A stretch of 64,000 nucleotides of DNA. Source: Lineus longissimus (lineage: Eukaryota; Nemertea; Pilidiophora; Heteronemertea; Lineidae). Each line of letters opens with the position of its first letter. Position 1 is the first letter of the stretch. The notes under the pieces are model-generated. The model did not search any database. It was not told the origin of the DNA and worked only from the letters and a program-made list of their open reading frames with translations. Location: NCBI RefSeq assembly GCF_910592395.1, contig NC_088317.1, positions 11,782,001 to 11,846,000 on the forward strand, written 5' to 3'. Positions 43,734 through 55,128 of the stretch are shown here, piece after piece. Position numbers and translations under genes: made by a program.

Positions 43734-46700
43734 AGATGGCCTCACCTTGAAGAGATAGCTGACAGGCTCCAGCCACTCAAGGATTGCGAAGTGGGCCTAC
43801 TATGATTGCCCTCAAGCACTTGCTCCCAGGCAGTGCATTGTTGGAGGTACTCAAGCACCTTTTGCCGTCAAGACTGATTAAGGGTGGAGTGTAGTCGGCA
43901 GAGTCAATCAAATGACAGACTCTGGGGACGCCATTGGCCTGACACATCGCACAATCTCCAGACAGATTCCAGAAAATCTGCAGACAGAGACTAGCAATAT
44001 ATATTCGCCAGTTGAAGTCGGATACATCCTGAAGACAGCGATCAGAGACGGAAATCAGGCCACAAGATTTAGTAACCATACTGGAGTCAGACTTCATCGA
44101 AAGGCGCGCCAAAGATGCAATGATGTCACAAGAAGATATCCGTTTTCTAAATAAAGTAGAAAGGGACATCCAACAAACTACTGACGGCTTCTTCGCCATG
44201 CCTCTCCCTTTCAAGCGGGAGAAACCTGATCTACCCAACAACAAATCCATGGCGAAGATCCGACTAGATCATCTCCAGCGCAGGTTTCGAAAGGATGAAA
44301 AATATTTCTCAGATTACAAAGCTTTCATGGAGGATATAATCAACAAAGGAGAAGTGGAGAAATGAATCAAAACCCAAGACGATCAAGGCAGTGTGTGGTA
44401 CATACCCCATCATGGAGTGTACCATCCCAAGAAACCAAACAAAATTCGCGTTGTATTTGATTGTGGGGCGAAGTTTCGAGGCACCTGTCTCAACGATCAC
44501 CTGCTCCAAGGACCAGACCAGCTGAACACACTGATAGGTGTGTTATGCCATTTCCGCCAGGAGAGGATCGCCATAATGTGCGACATAGAGCGCATGTTTC
44601 ACCGTTTCCGCGTCAAGGAGGAACACACTAACTACCTCAGATTTTTGTGGTGGGAGGGTAGCGACCTTAACTCAGAACCCACAGAATATCGGATGAAGGT
44701 CCATATATTCGGGGCCGTGTCGTCTCCAGGGTGTGCAATCTACGGATTGAAACACATAGCTGATAAGTATCGTGACCACGGATCCGAAGCAGCACACTTC
44801 ATATCTGAATGCTTCTATATGGATGATGGCCTGGCCAGTTTACATGAGGTAGATGATGCCAGCCGACTGATCAACGACGCCAGAAAAATCTGCGACAAAG
44901 GGAATGTCCGCCTACACAAATTTGCATCAAACAACCGAGAAGTTCTCGAAGCTGTCCCATGTTCAGAGCGAGCGAAAGATATCATGGATCTTGATCTCTC
45001 CTTAGACAGTCTACCGATTGAAAGAGCTCTCGGAATACAGTGGTGTATCGAATCAGATGTGTTCCAATTTCGCCTGACTATTCAAGATCAGCCTCTCACG
45101 AGACGAGGCATCCTTTCCATGGTGTCCTCTGTCTCGGTTTTCTGGCACCCTTTGTCCTCCAAGGTGAACAAATCCTTCAACAGCTCTGCAAAGATGGTAC
45201 AGACTGGGATCACCCATTGGCGAAAGAGCTTCGTCCAAAATGGGAGCAGTGGAGACAAGACCTACAGAAACTCTAAAACATCAAGATCCCAAGGTGCTAC
45301 AAACCTGCAGAGTTTGGACCAACCAAAGAAGTGGAGCTACATCATTTCTCCGATGCATCACTCAGCGGTTACGGGCAGTGCTCCTACCTCAGATTTGTGG
45401 ACACCACTGGCAGAGTTCACTGTTCCCTAGCCATGGCAAAAGCTAGGGTGGTTCCTTTGAAACCAGTCACAGTACCACGGTTGGAGCTCCAGGCCGCAGT
45501 GGTGTCGGTGAAGATTAGCGACCTTTTCAACCGAGAACTGACCTACCCCAATTTCAAGAACGTTTTATGGACCAACTCAAAGGTTGCCATTGGCTACATA
45601 AAAAATGAAGCCCGGAGATTCCACATTTACGTCGCCAACAGGATCCAGAGAATTCATGAGTCTTCTAGCCCAAACCAATGGAGATACGTGGCCACAGATG
45701 AAAATCCTGCGGATTTTGCTTCAAGAGGCCTAAGAGCTGACGAGTTGGCTGTCTGCAATTGGTTTCAGAGACCACAATTCCTCTGGCAAGATGAAACCCC
45801 AGCAGAAACCATCCCGCAAGAACCAATTACATCTGATGATCCAGAGGTCAGAAAGGTCAACGTCCTAGCCAATGGAACAGCAGTGAATACTCCGCTCCTG
45901 GATCGACTCAACAAGTTTTCAAACTGGTCAAAGCTGACCTTGGCCATCAGTGTTCTCCTCAACTGCTGCTCCAGGAAACTGAAGCAGGATCAAGCATCCC
46001 CCTTACAAGCCAGAAGAAAGGCAGAAAAGGTCTTAATCAAGACGATACAGAAGGAGGCATTCAGGGAGGAACTCACCCAGCTGCAGCAGAAAGAGACTGT
46101 AAAGAGAAATAGTCGCCTGCATGACTTGGACCCTTTTTTTATATAGTGACAGGATACTGCGAGTGGGAGGCAGGCTCAAACGCTCATCTCTGGCCCATAA
46201 TGTAAAGCATCCCGCTATCATCCCAAAGAAGTCCCAACTGACAGATCTGCTGATACAGCATTACCATGAAAAGGTAGCTCACCAAGGACGAGGAATGACA
46301 ACCAATGAACTTCGATCCAATGGATTTTGGATTCTCGGGTGCAGTTCACAGGTATCTTCCTTCATCTTCAAATGCATTTTATGCAGACGTCACAGAGGAG
46401 CAGCCCAACTACAAAAAATGGCACACCTGCCTACAGAAAGGCTAGAATCGTCTTCGCCTTTTCTATTTTGTGGAGTCGACTGTTTTGGCCCATATTATGT
46501 TAAAGACAGACGGAAAGATGTGAAGAGGTACGGATTGTTATTCACGTGTATGGCATCAAGGGCCATACACATTGAACTACTCGACGACATGACTGCTGAT
46601 GCGTTCATCAATGGGCTACGTTGCTTCATAGCCATCAGAGGTAAAGTTGAACGCATCCGCTGTGACCAAGGAACCAATTTCGTCAGAGCAAAACAAGAGC

Positions 46701-47425
46701 TTAAAGACGCCATGAAAGAGATTGATGAGCAGATGGTCAACATATTTTTCCGCGATCAGCTAGAGTTCGTAATGAATGTCCCAACCTCAAGCCACATGGG
46801 AGGAGTCTGGGAGAGACAAATTCGTACAATACGCAGTGTCCTGACCACTCTCCTGGAGCCAGTCCTATCCCGATTGGATACGTCATCCCTTAGAACATTG
46901 TTCTATGAAGTTATGGCAATAGTGAATAGCCGATCTCTGACAGTTGAAAATCTCAACGACCCCAAAGAATTGATTCCGCTCACGCCGAATCACCTCCTGA
47001 CCATGAAGTCAGGGATAATCTTGCAACCTCCAGGTGACTTCCAAAAGGAGGATGTCTATACAAGGAAAAGGTGGCGCTGAGTCCAATATCTGGCAAATGA
47101 ATTTTGGCGGAGGTGGAAAAAGGAGTACTTGTCCACACTCCAGACAAGACCCAAATGGCAAAAGGAAAGTAGGAATGTGCAAGTCGGAGATGCAGTACTG
47201 CTCCACGATGCAAGTCGGAGATGCAGTACTGCTCCATGTTGCCACTGGAAGTTAGCAAGGGTGGACTCTACCAGTCAAGACGAAGATGGACTTGTCCGCA
47301 CCGTGAAGCTCCTAATGGGTAACAAAGAGCTGACCAGAGAGGGACGAAGAAACGGCAAAGCTAAGTGCCTGGAGAGGCCCATCCACAAGCTTACGGTCCT
47401 GGTAGAAAGTTCGACACTTAAGTAG
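43734..47425 (+). pseudogene. BEL/Pao 3 Pol (RT, RNase H, integrase), broken
   Basis: RT: VVFDCGAKF, CDIERMF, and FYMDDGL (about 44,813-44,833). The frame breaks at 44,363 (TGA), near 45,130 and near 45,280. RNase H: HFSDASLSGYG (about 45,340). The second acidic site reads LWTNSK (about 45,566-45,583) where BEL/Pao 1 has LWSDSQ, a D-to-N change. A frame break at TAG 46,144 lies in a poly-T run. Integrase: His/Cys finger (about 46,260-46,390, ending CILC), VDCFGPY (about 46,480), RCDQGTNF (about 46,660) and GGVWERQI (about 46,800). The C-terminal VQVGDAVLLH region is disrupted by a 31-bp tandem duplication. Surely inactive. Confidence 0.92.
47180..47240. repeat. 31-bp tandem duplication in BEL/Pao 3
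   Basis: caagtcggagatgcagtact begins at 47,180 and 47,211, and the frame shifts as a result. Confidence 0.9.
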
Positions 47426-47475
47426 TTCTGATCATCCTGTAGCTTCCAAGAGTATCTATGGGTGGGAGGTTATGC

Positions 47476-47505
47476 GTGTTTTTTTTTTTTGGGGGGGGGG
47501 GGGTT
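47476..47505 (+). repeat. Poly-T/poly-G tract near the BEL/Pao 3 3' end
   Basis: A run of T followed directly by a run of G, between the pol end and the 3' LTR. Length is probably unreliable in sequencing. Confidence 0.7.
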
Positions 47506-47589
47506 ATTTCACCTCACATCACTTTAGGTCAAGTGAGGTTTTTTATTGCGTGTACTTTGGTGAGCTGGGTCATGTGCAAATCACAAGTG

Positions 47590-47602
47590 ATTTGGGTGGG
47601 AG
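47590..47602 (+). promoter_or_regulatory. Polypurine tract of BEL/Pao 3
   Basis: atttgggtgggag abuts the TGTGACAG start of the 3' LTR, the expected place for plus-strand priming. Confidence 0.55.
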
Positions 47603-48585
47603 TGTGACAGCAGACATTAGGAACCTAACCCCTTTCATCTATTTACCCTTCTAGTATCCATCAGTGCCACCAGGGTTCCAAAGCCAACCTATTTACTCCC
47701 CCTCAGAGTGTGTGCAGGGGCTGAAAAGTTTATCCCTTGTGCCTTGTATCCCATTGTATGGTTTAACTAATCCAGTTCTTAGTCATTTTATTTAACTTCT
47801 TTCTGGAAGGTCGACACATAGATTTTATAGGTTTCGTGCTGTTTTTAAGTGTATACTTTAAGAGAGTAACAATCTAAGAGATATATGTACTTCCTCTTCT
47901 TATATAGCTGCTGGACCTACCTGATAACATACATTTTATCCTTCTAAGAATCCATTTTTATCTCTACAAATAAGTGACCCCAGATGCCCCAACACGGTAT
48001 GTAGAAAGTATAATGATCAATCCTTCACTACATGCAATGTTTATAAGATTTAAGTACACGATTCATATATATTTTTAGGGTTGATTTATCCCCTCTTTCT
48101 CCATCTTCTGACATAATGTGTATGCATTGATGAAAGGCCTGTTGCCAAGACTTGGCACATTTGTGTTGTTGCAGTTAGAGCTGCCTCACCTTCTAAACCT
48201 ATTATATTTACAATATCAGACTCAACTACAGTGTTCTGTATAAGGCCCTGTGGAAGTTTTGAATTGTTTTGGGGATTAAGCCTTAAACGGTGTGTTTGTT
48301 TACATCCATGCACATGCATACATGTACACTGGTTGTATATGTCTATGTATTTGTATGCTTCCACAGGTTTTGAGGTTGAGTGTAAGTTAGAGTTGGTTTA
48401 AGAAGTGTTTCAAATATTTCTATGGAGTATCTTGTCATATGGGGCAACTTTAGTTTTGCATTTCTTGCCTCATTTCAGTTTTTTACGTCATCCTTGATTG
48501 TTGAAATAAAGATGTCAGTACATAACAAGAATGTGTCTGCTATTTGCTAACCACCTGGGGAGCTAGAGGCACCAGAGCCATCACA
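47603..48585 (+). repeat. 3' LTR of BEL/Pao 3
   Basis: 983 bp. It lacks the MITE of the 5' LTR but has about 166 bp (about 47,997-48,162) not present there, between ccaacac and atttgtgttg. Confidence 0.92.
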
Positions 48586-48609
48586 AAGACTGAGAGTGAA
48601 AATAGTGTT

Positions 48610-49340
48610 GTACCGGTATTGTTTATAATTCTATTTTATATGCCAATATCGATGATTTGACGCAGACTTTGAGCCAAAATATTAAAAATAAAGAACAAAT
48701 ACCGGTATTAATAATATTTTCAATCTATCTAAAAATTAGCATTCAGAGTTATGAAATATCCATGCACTACCAGAAGCCTACAGACGCCTTAAGAACTCAC
48801 GAAGCTGACCAGATAAATGTACACATTCATTTCATTACCCATTCTAAATATAACTACTTAATTGAAGCAGCTTCATACAGAAGGTGGCAGCGCAGTCCCC
48901 TTTAAGTGACAGAGGCCCATGCACGTGCATATCAATCATGGGGCGGGCTGACAAGCTCGGGTATTGAGTAGTATTGATTACAATTCTATTTTATATGCCA
49001 ACATCGGTGATTTGACGTAGACTTTGTGTCAAAATATTCAAAATAAGGATCACATAGTGAACCAAAATAACAAAGTGTAAATGTTTTGTGCTGCAATCCA
49101 GCCTTCCGTCCGAGTTAATACATTTTTTTTCAAATATCAATTTCAAAAGAATGAGCATTCAGAAAATGAAATCTTCATGCACTACCAGAAGCCTACAGAA
49201 GCCATCAGACCCCACGAAGCTGACCAGATAAATGTGCACGTTAATTTCATTATTCTAAACATAGCCTTCTCTTGATTTGATAATGAAAACATGAAAACAG
49301 CTTAAATTTCCGGTAGGCATCTTCATTGGTGGCAGAAGGA
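48610..49340. repeat. Diverged tandem duplication, unit about 355 bp
   Basis: attctattttatatgccaa at about 48,629 and about 48,984, and catgcactaccagaagcctacaga plus cacgaagctgaccagataaa in both halves. Substitution and indel differences show that it is old. No coding function seen. Confidence 0.8.
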
Positions 49341-49817
49341 AGTGTGAACACAATTTATGAAACCAAGTATAAATACAGTACGGTAGATGGTTTGTATATC
49401 AAAGTTCGAAGAGAACATTTTAGTAATGCAATTAGCATTACATTATAAAATCAAACCTACCTTTTTCTGCACCTGGTAGGCCTATGTCATTGACATCACC
49501 GGGATCCATCATGCTGAACACAAACCTAACCACTTGAAATGAGAATTTAGGATTGATATTCAACACATGCGATCAGCCCTGATGTCGCAGGACTGTGAAA
49601 AGATAGGCCTATAAAAGCGCATTTATAGGCCGAGTACTAAAAACAGTGATACGGTAGCAATTAGAAGCAAATTTCTCTAGATGCAACTGTTGAATCTCAA
49701 TTAGACTTACCGATAAAGATCGAAAATAACAAAGATAAATGGGCGAAATACACGTCCGTCTTTCAAGATAATCAATGAAAGAATGAAACAAAAGCATCGC
49801 ATGCGCATTTCGTGCAC

Positions 49818-50165
49818 ATTTCGTTTCAAACGAAGTACGTTTCAAGTTCGTTTGATAGTGCGTTTTCCGTTCGTTTGAAACGAAGTACGTTTCCAGTTCG
49901 TATGAAACGAAGTGCGTTCGACAATCGTTTCGTTTGAAACGAAGTACGTTTGATAATCATTTGATGTGCGTTTGAGATCAGTTTAGTGCGATCGTTTGGA
50001 AATCGTTTGGCAAGCGTTCTGATCGGGCGTGTTCGTTTGGGAGCGTTTGGAAATTTTCGTCTGGGGTGTGCGTTTGTTTTCAAACGCTTTTCAAACGGCT
50101 AATAAACGGCAGATAAACGGATGATTTTCATTTGAATTTCGTTTTAGAATAAACGCTTTTTGCCC
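49818..50165. repeat. Array of the self-complementary word CGTTTGAAACG
   Basis: Three clear units of about 50-58 bp (from about 49,820, 49,871, 49,930) contain cgttt(g/c)aaacgaagtacgttt. A long tail follows in which cgttt or aaacg keeps recurring to about 50,165. Minus-strand open frames here are only translations of the array. Confidence 0.8.
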
Positions 50166-50239
50166 GTTTCAAACGCATTTGAAATTAAATCAATTTGGAG
50201 ACGGCCCCTAAGTTGATTAATGTTCAACATTTTGACTTC

Positions 50240-50616
50240 CAGAACTCGAAGGCATGGTAGGCAAGTACCAGGAGGTGCTAAACGCCATGACAGCATGCTT
50301 GGAAACTTCTGCCCGGAACCAAATGCTGCCAGCACCTGCTCCTCCAGTGTCGCCATCAATGTGGAGCCCGATCAGGGCATTTGTGTCACCAGCCCGGCCT
50401 GTCGTTTCAAAGTCTGCCGCAGTGCCACAGAATTTGCCGACTAAAAGATCGTCTTCACTTCCTGGCATACTTGATTTTGTAATTCCGAAGGCTAGTACTA
50501 GTAACACTGCAACCATAGTTGTTGATGTTGATGTGCATGAACCTCCAAAGTCCTACTCAAAAGCTGATCCACGTGAACAGAACCCCAGCAATGACGTTGC
50601 AGCAAAGAAAGTTGTG
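50240..50616 (+). CDS. Exon of an unknown gene (Pro/Ser-rich)
   Basis: The acceptor ttttgacttccag ends at 50,239 and the donor gtatgtag begins at 50,617. The exon is open and ends in phase 0. It starts with a short helix (GMVGKYQEVLNAMTACLETS) and then is rich in Pro, Ser and Ala (LPAPAPPVSPSMWSP), ending KKVV. It joins in phase to the exon at 52,479. No family recognised from this part alone. Confidence 0.5.
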
Positions 50617-50887
50617 GTATGTAGGCCTGCCTATCAAGGCTGTGTTTTTTTAAGGGAGCCTATTGGCAGCTTGTACATTTCATGAGCTGGCATGATTTTG
50701 TGCATAACAAATACATTGAAATAGGTGCCATACAGGACAGAGTTGAACATGATAAAAGTAAACTATTAACAATTTGCGCTGCCACCTGTTGCTGTACTCA
50801 AGCAAGCTGGCAGTTAGGGCCCCCTTAAAGCCATGGCGTAATACAATAATGCAATTTGGTGAAGTATATGGCATGTTTTTTGTAGCA

Positions 50888-52330
50888 AAATTCGATTTGA
50901 GCAACATTGCAATTAAAATTCGATTTTTGTGCCTATCTATTCGATTTTAATCAACTTTGTTCGATTCTTCCCTCAATCATTTGATTTTTTTGCATATTCA
51001 TTCGATTTTTTTCAAACATTTATCAACAAAAAATACTGTTCTTCTTGTATATCAAATCAAACACTATAAATTCATAATCGAATATAACTTAGAAAAAATC
51101 AAAAGGTGAAAGAAATAGATCAAAATCAGATTCAAATATATCGCATTAACTGGTCAAAAAACGAAGAATTTTCGATTTTAATTACACCAAATCTTTCAAT
51201 TTAATCAAAGTATATTCAATTTCAGAATCAAATAAGAAGTATATACGATTTTGAAATCGAATAGCTATTCGATTTCAAAATCGAATGCACTATTCAATTT
51301 GATATTTAAATCGAATGTAAATTCGATTTCAAATCGAATATATGAATTAGATTTTAGTATTATTCGATTTCATATATTCGATTTGAAATCAAATGGGTTT
51401 TTCGATTTTAAAATCGAATTATCATCAGATTTTATTCGATTTAAAACGGAATAGGTCATTCGATCTTGTGTAGATTTCTATTCGATTTTGATTGGTCAAT
51501 CATAGTCACGTGACAAACTAGCAACCAATTAGAATCGAATGGAATAGGAGCAGAATCGAATGAGACCATTTGATTTAGAAATCGAATACTCATTCGATTT
51601 AAATCGAATAGGTCATTCGATTTAAAATCGAATAGACCATTCGATTTAAAATTGAATATGTCATTCGATTTTTGTAGATTTCTATTCGATTTTGATTGGT
51701 CAATCGTAGTCACGTGACAAACTAGCAACCAATTAGAATCGAATTGAATAGGAGCAGAATCGAATGAGACATCATTCGATTTAAATCGAATAGACCATTC
51801 GATTTAAATCGAATAGACCATTCGATTTTGAAATCAAATATAGCCTATGTAATACATTTTAGAACAGAATCGAATGGTAATTCGATTTTAATCAAATAGA
51901 TAATTTGATTTTTAAATCGAATAATCATTTGATTTAAATCGAATAGACAATTCGATTTTGAAATCAAATATACATATGTTTTTTTATTCGATTTAAATCA
52001 AATAGACCATTTGATTTTTAAATCGAATATTGCTTTTCATTTGATATGGAATCGAATGAACATTCATTCTTAAAATCAAATTATCATTCAATTTTTTGTA
52101 AGAACTATTTGATTATATCGAAATGTACTTTAATCTTTATGACGAATTATGCGATTAATATTGAATAGGTGATTTGTAAGAATCGAATGAGATTGTTTGA
52201 TCTCGGTCTTGATATTTTAAACTCTTTCCAATACATTTTTGATAAAACAACCTATCGTTCGATTCGATTGACAATTTATTTGATTTATTTTTCACTAAAG
52301 AAACTATTCATTCGATTTCTGACTGAAATA
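50888..52330. repeat. 1.4-kb array of the palindromic word ATTCGATTTAAATCGAAT
   Basis: By eye about fifty occurrences of TCGAT/ATCGA cores, alternating as attcgattt and aaatcgaat. Perfect 18-bp palindromes occur near 51,593, 51,776 and 51,797. A segment of about 110 bp with tagtcacgtgacaaactagc is repeated at an offset of 204 bp (51,503 and 51,707). The array lies in what would be the intron between the exons at 50,240 and 52,479. Confidence 0.9.
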
Positions 52331-52478
52331 TTGAATGAATCAGTGAATCGCATAGTGCTACACATAACAGGCCATAGAAGTACTTGACAGTGTTGATGTC
52401 ATGTATGCTTATATATAAACTTATACTATTACAATGACGTATGCAGGTATGGTAATTGTTGTTGTTTGTTTCTTGCAG

Positions 52479-52695
52479 GAATTCTCAGATGCCCAGTCCT
52501 TATCAGATCTCATCAATGATAAAACGAGAGAGAACATCCGCAAAGCCAGTGGCCAGAACTTGCGGAAATACATTAGACTAGTAATCTTCTCGCCGCCATT
52601 TTTCCCTGATCGACGATTGCTAACATGAGCCTTACGGGGGAGAACAGTTCAAAGCCTGCGATGAGTCCTATCGTTCTTACAATTCTGAGAAGTAA
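52479..52695 (+). CDS. Next exon, possible BEN-domain start (degenerate)
   Basis: The acceptor tttgtttcttgcag ends at 52,478, and the exon opens in phase 0 with EFSDAQSLSDLINDKTREN and NLRKYIRL. A donor gtaatc at 52,581 would close a 34-codon exon. If it reads on, a second frame to 52,695 gives ANMSLTGENSSKPAMSPIVL, which looks like the S-L-T-G...P turn of BEN domains (DNA-binding), but reaching it needs a frame change or passing a TGA. Either a small exon or a damaged BEN-like domain; low certainty. Confidence 0.4.
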
Positions 52696-53469
52696 GTTCA
52701 AATTTTGCAGCTTTCCAATTCATTATGTAAATCAGTTTTACTGTGGAAACGGCCTGTATTTTGCATCAACCTTGTCAGTCAGCTGACGTAACGAAAAATC
52801 ATGCATTGGTTTGCATAAAATGCACATGATTTTATGTTTACTTCCTGGTATCCATGCATCCACTACCTAGGTTGTTAAACAGATCTTCCTGCTACAAATT
52901 CAAATACATATTAACTATTATTCTCACTTTTAATAAAAGACTTAAATTTTGGTGCAATGATTTTCCACATATTCTAATTGTACAGATTAGGCCGCGCACC
53001 ATAATATGAGCCAGAATCTGGAAAGCAGAAAGACGATCAGATGGACAGTGTCAGTGAACATTTATTAGGATAATTGCTTCAGTTTGTTTGGAATCAGCAT
53101 CCCTCAGTTTAACATACATGGAACCAAATGTATTCAAATTTTAAATATCAAATTTTAAATTTTAAATTTTTTAAAATTTTCTAGTTTTCTGTGAAGGCCC
53201 CAATGCATTTACACGCACAATGCACTATGTCCAAGCAGGTTATGCAGTAATTCCTAAAGAAGATGGCGGTCAGTACCGGTCCTTGGAAACAGTGTGAACT
53301 AGTCTAGTGTGTGTCTGGTCATGTACAAGACTGATTGTGAATAAATTTTGTTTGCTATACTTTATGTTTTGTTTTCAGTGTCATTTACTGGTAATGGCAA
53401 GCTGGCTATCTGACAATGCCCAATCCTGTATTTGAAAAAGGTATTATATAGATTGCCTTTGACGACATG

Positions 53470-53703
53470 GAAACTTTAATCATGGTAATTTTGATTTTAC
53501 CATGGTGAATAGGTTTACCACTAAATAGTTCACCATGGTAAACATATTAAATGGTTTACCATCGTGAATCGTTAATGGATTTCACCATGGTTAAATGATT
53601 TACCATGGTGAAACTAGTTTTACTGTGCCAATTTACTAGGCATTTTACCATGGTGAAATTCGTGTTTTTACCATGGTAAATTCTGTTTTCACCATGGTAA
53701 ATT
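53470..53703. repeat. Array of the palindromic word TTTACCATGGTAAA
   Basis: Seven CCATGG sites in about 200 bp, each within ttt(a/c)accatggt(a/g)aa-like palindromes, plus decayed ones (taccatcgtgaa, aatcatggtaat). Confidence 0.88.
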
Positions 53704-54774
53704 TGAAGATATTTCCGAAAGGGTGTTCAATCTCCCATGATTCAACGCGCGAAATGTCTCAGGTCTATCCTGCTATCAACCTCGTGACCAGGGTGGACCT
53801 CAATGTCTCAATGCTCCCTAATCATTCTGCAATGTTCTAGGTGGTTTCAACTTTTTAGAAACCCACCACCCCCTCCCCACTTGTGTTTCACGGGGTAACC
53901 CTTTTGTTATTGTACTGATAGTGGTGTTTGAATATTTTCATACTCTATGCAACTCATATGATTGTAAATTCACTTCCTCCTGTGACTCCAGTACTTATCG
54001 TGGACAGAACAAAATTTGTCGAATTTTGAAATTTTTCAGAAAAGTGTAAAAATTGGCCAGAAAAAGAGTGTAATAACTTTTTTTCTGAAAAAGATATTAC
54101 TTCCTCCTTCTAGATATAGAATCTATACGTCTACACCTACACCCCTGCAAAACATCAGAAAGCTGTGATAAATGGTTCATTTTCTATGAGAATTTCCATT
54201 ATAGGTGATTTTGACTTTTTTGATACATTTTTGGACATTACCATTTTTTTGATAATTAGTATTTTATGCTTCCATTTCCTCAGAAAGTTGATAACCCAGA
54301 TGTTTCAAAAAAAAAACACATCATCTATGAGTACTGTTCTTCTGTCTGAAAAAGTATTGGGGTCCTCAGACTCTTAGTTTTTGTGGAGTGAATGCCTAAA
54401 AAGGGCTCCAGCTGACATTTTGCCCATTTTCAGACTGTGAATTTTTCACATTTTAAAATTTTTAATGGCTTATAAATCAAAATGAAGATAAAGAGTTTCA
54501 ATAAATGGATGATATTCCTATTATATCCATGTTTGGGGTGCCTTAGTTTCATTTTTATAGGGTTGTGAAAAATGTACTTTTTTAAGTTCCAACCCCCTCG
54601 CTGGACAGGGGTAAAAGCAAAAATAGTTAAATGGATGCTGTTCAAAAAGTATTTAACTGATTTTGAAAATTCAAAAAGTGTTGTGTTTCTTTTCATGGGC
54701 TCAAACAGAAAAATATCAGAAAAGAATCATTTAACACACTTTGAATTTACCTCTGGGATACCTACTCAAACAGA
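53704..54774. other. Gene-free AT-rich stretch
   Basis: No motif-bearing frame. The frames at 54,165 and 54,572 are low-complexity. Confidence 0.5.
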
Positions 54775-55128
54775 CAATTTACGCCATTTGACCTCTGTGA
54801 CCTTGAAAACTAGGTCAAATCAAAAACCCGTAAAAAATGTGATGTATCCTTGCTAGGAGAACTTACCATAAAACTTTTATCGTAAACGAGTCACTCATAA
54901 GAGATACATCACACTTTTTTAGGTTTCTGCTTGTGGCCAAGTTAAGAATCAGATCGGACCGAAATTCATTGTCAGAGGTCACCTGACCTGGGGGTGATTC
55001 GTACAAAGTTTCCAGTTCAGAGCTTTAGCGGTTAAGAAACGTGCCACAGTTTTTGAAACAGGATACAACGACGAACGACGGACACTGCGATATTGTATAG
55101 ACTCACCTAGACAGTGAGCCAAAAAGCC
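54775..55128. repeat. TGGCC-hairpin family, partial copy
   Basis: Contains catttgacctctgtgacctt, ttaagaaacgtgcca, gaacgacggac and a terminal gtgagccaaaaag, matching the right part of the family. The left hairpin is missing. Confidence 0.7.

Larger units (their letters stand above)
38523..48585 (+). mobile_element. BEL/Pao LTR retrotransposon 3, full length, old
   Basis: LTRs 38,523-39,730 and 47,603-48,585 start TGTGACAGCAG and end TCACA. The 5-bp duplication aagac lies at 38,518-38,522 and 48,586-48,590. Gag-Pol is on the plus strand with many frameshifts and stops. The LTRs have equal core length (about 817 bp) but each carries its own extra block. It belongs to a different BEL/Pao lineage from elements 1 and 2 (YMDD reverse transcriptase, DTQSDTTF protease). 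Confidence 0.95.

Noticed and set aside
49826-50083. Lys/Arg/Thr-rich minus-strand frame of 85 codons
   Set aside because: It is a translation of the CGTTTGAAACG array.
51456-51728. Minus-strand frame rich in KSN/FDFKSN repeats
   Set aside because: It arises from the palindromic ATTCGATTT array, not from a protein gene.
51460-51800. CRISPR-like alternation of repeats
   Set aside because: The words are palindromic, irregularly spaced and in a eukaryotic intron. There are no constant-length spacers.
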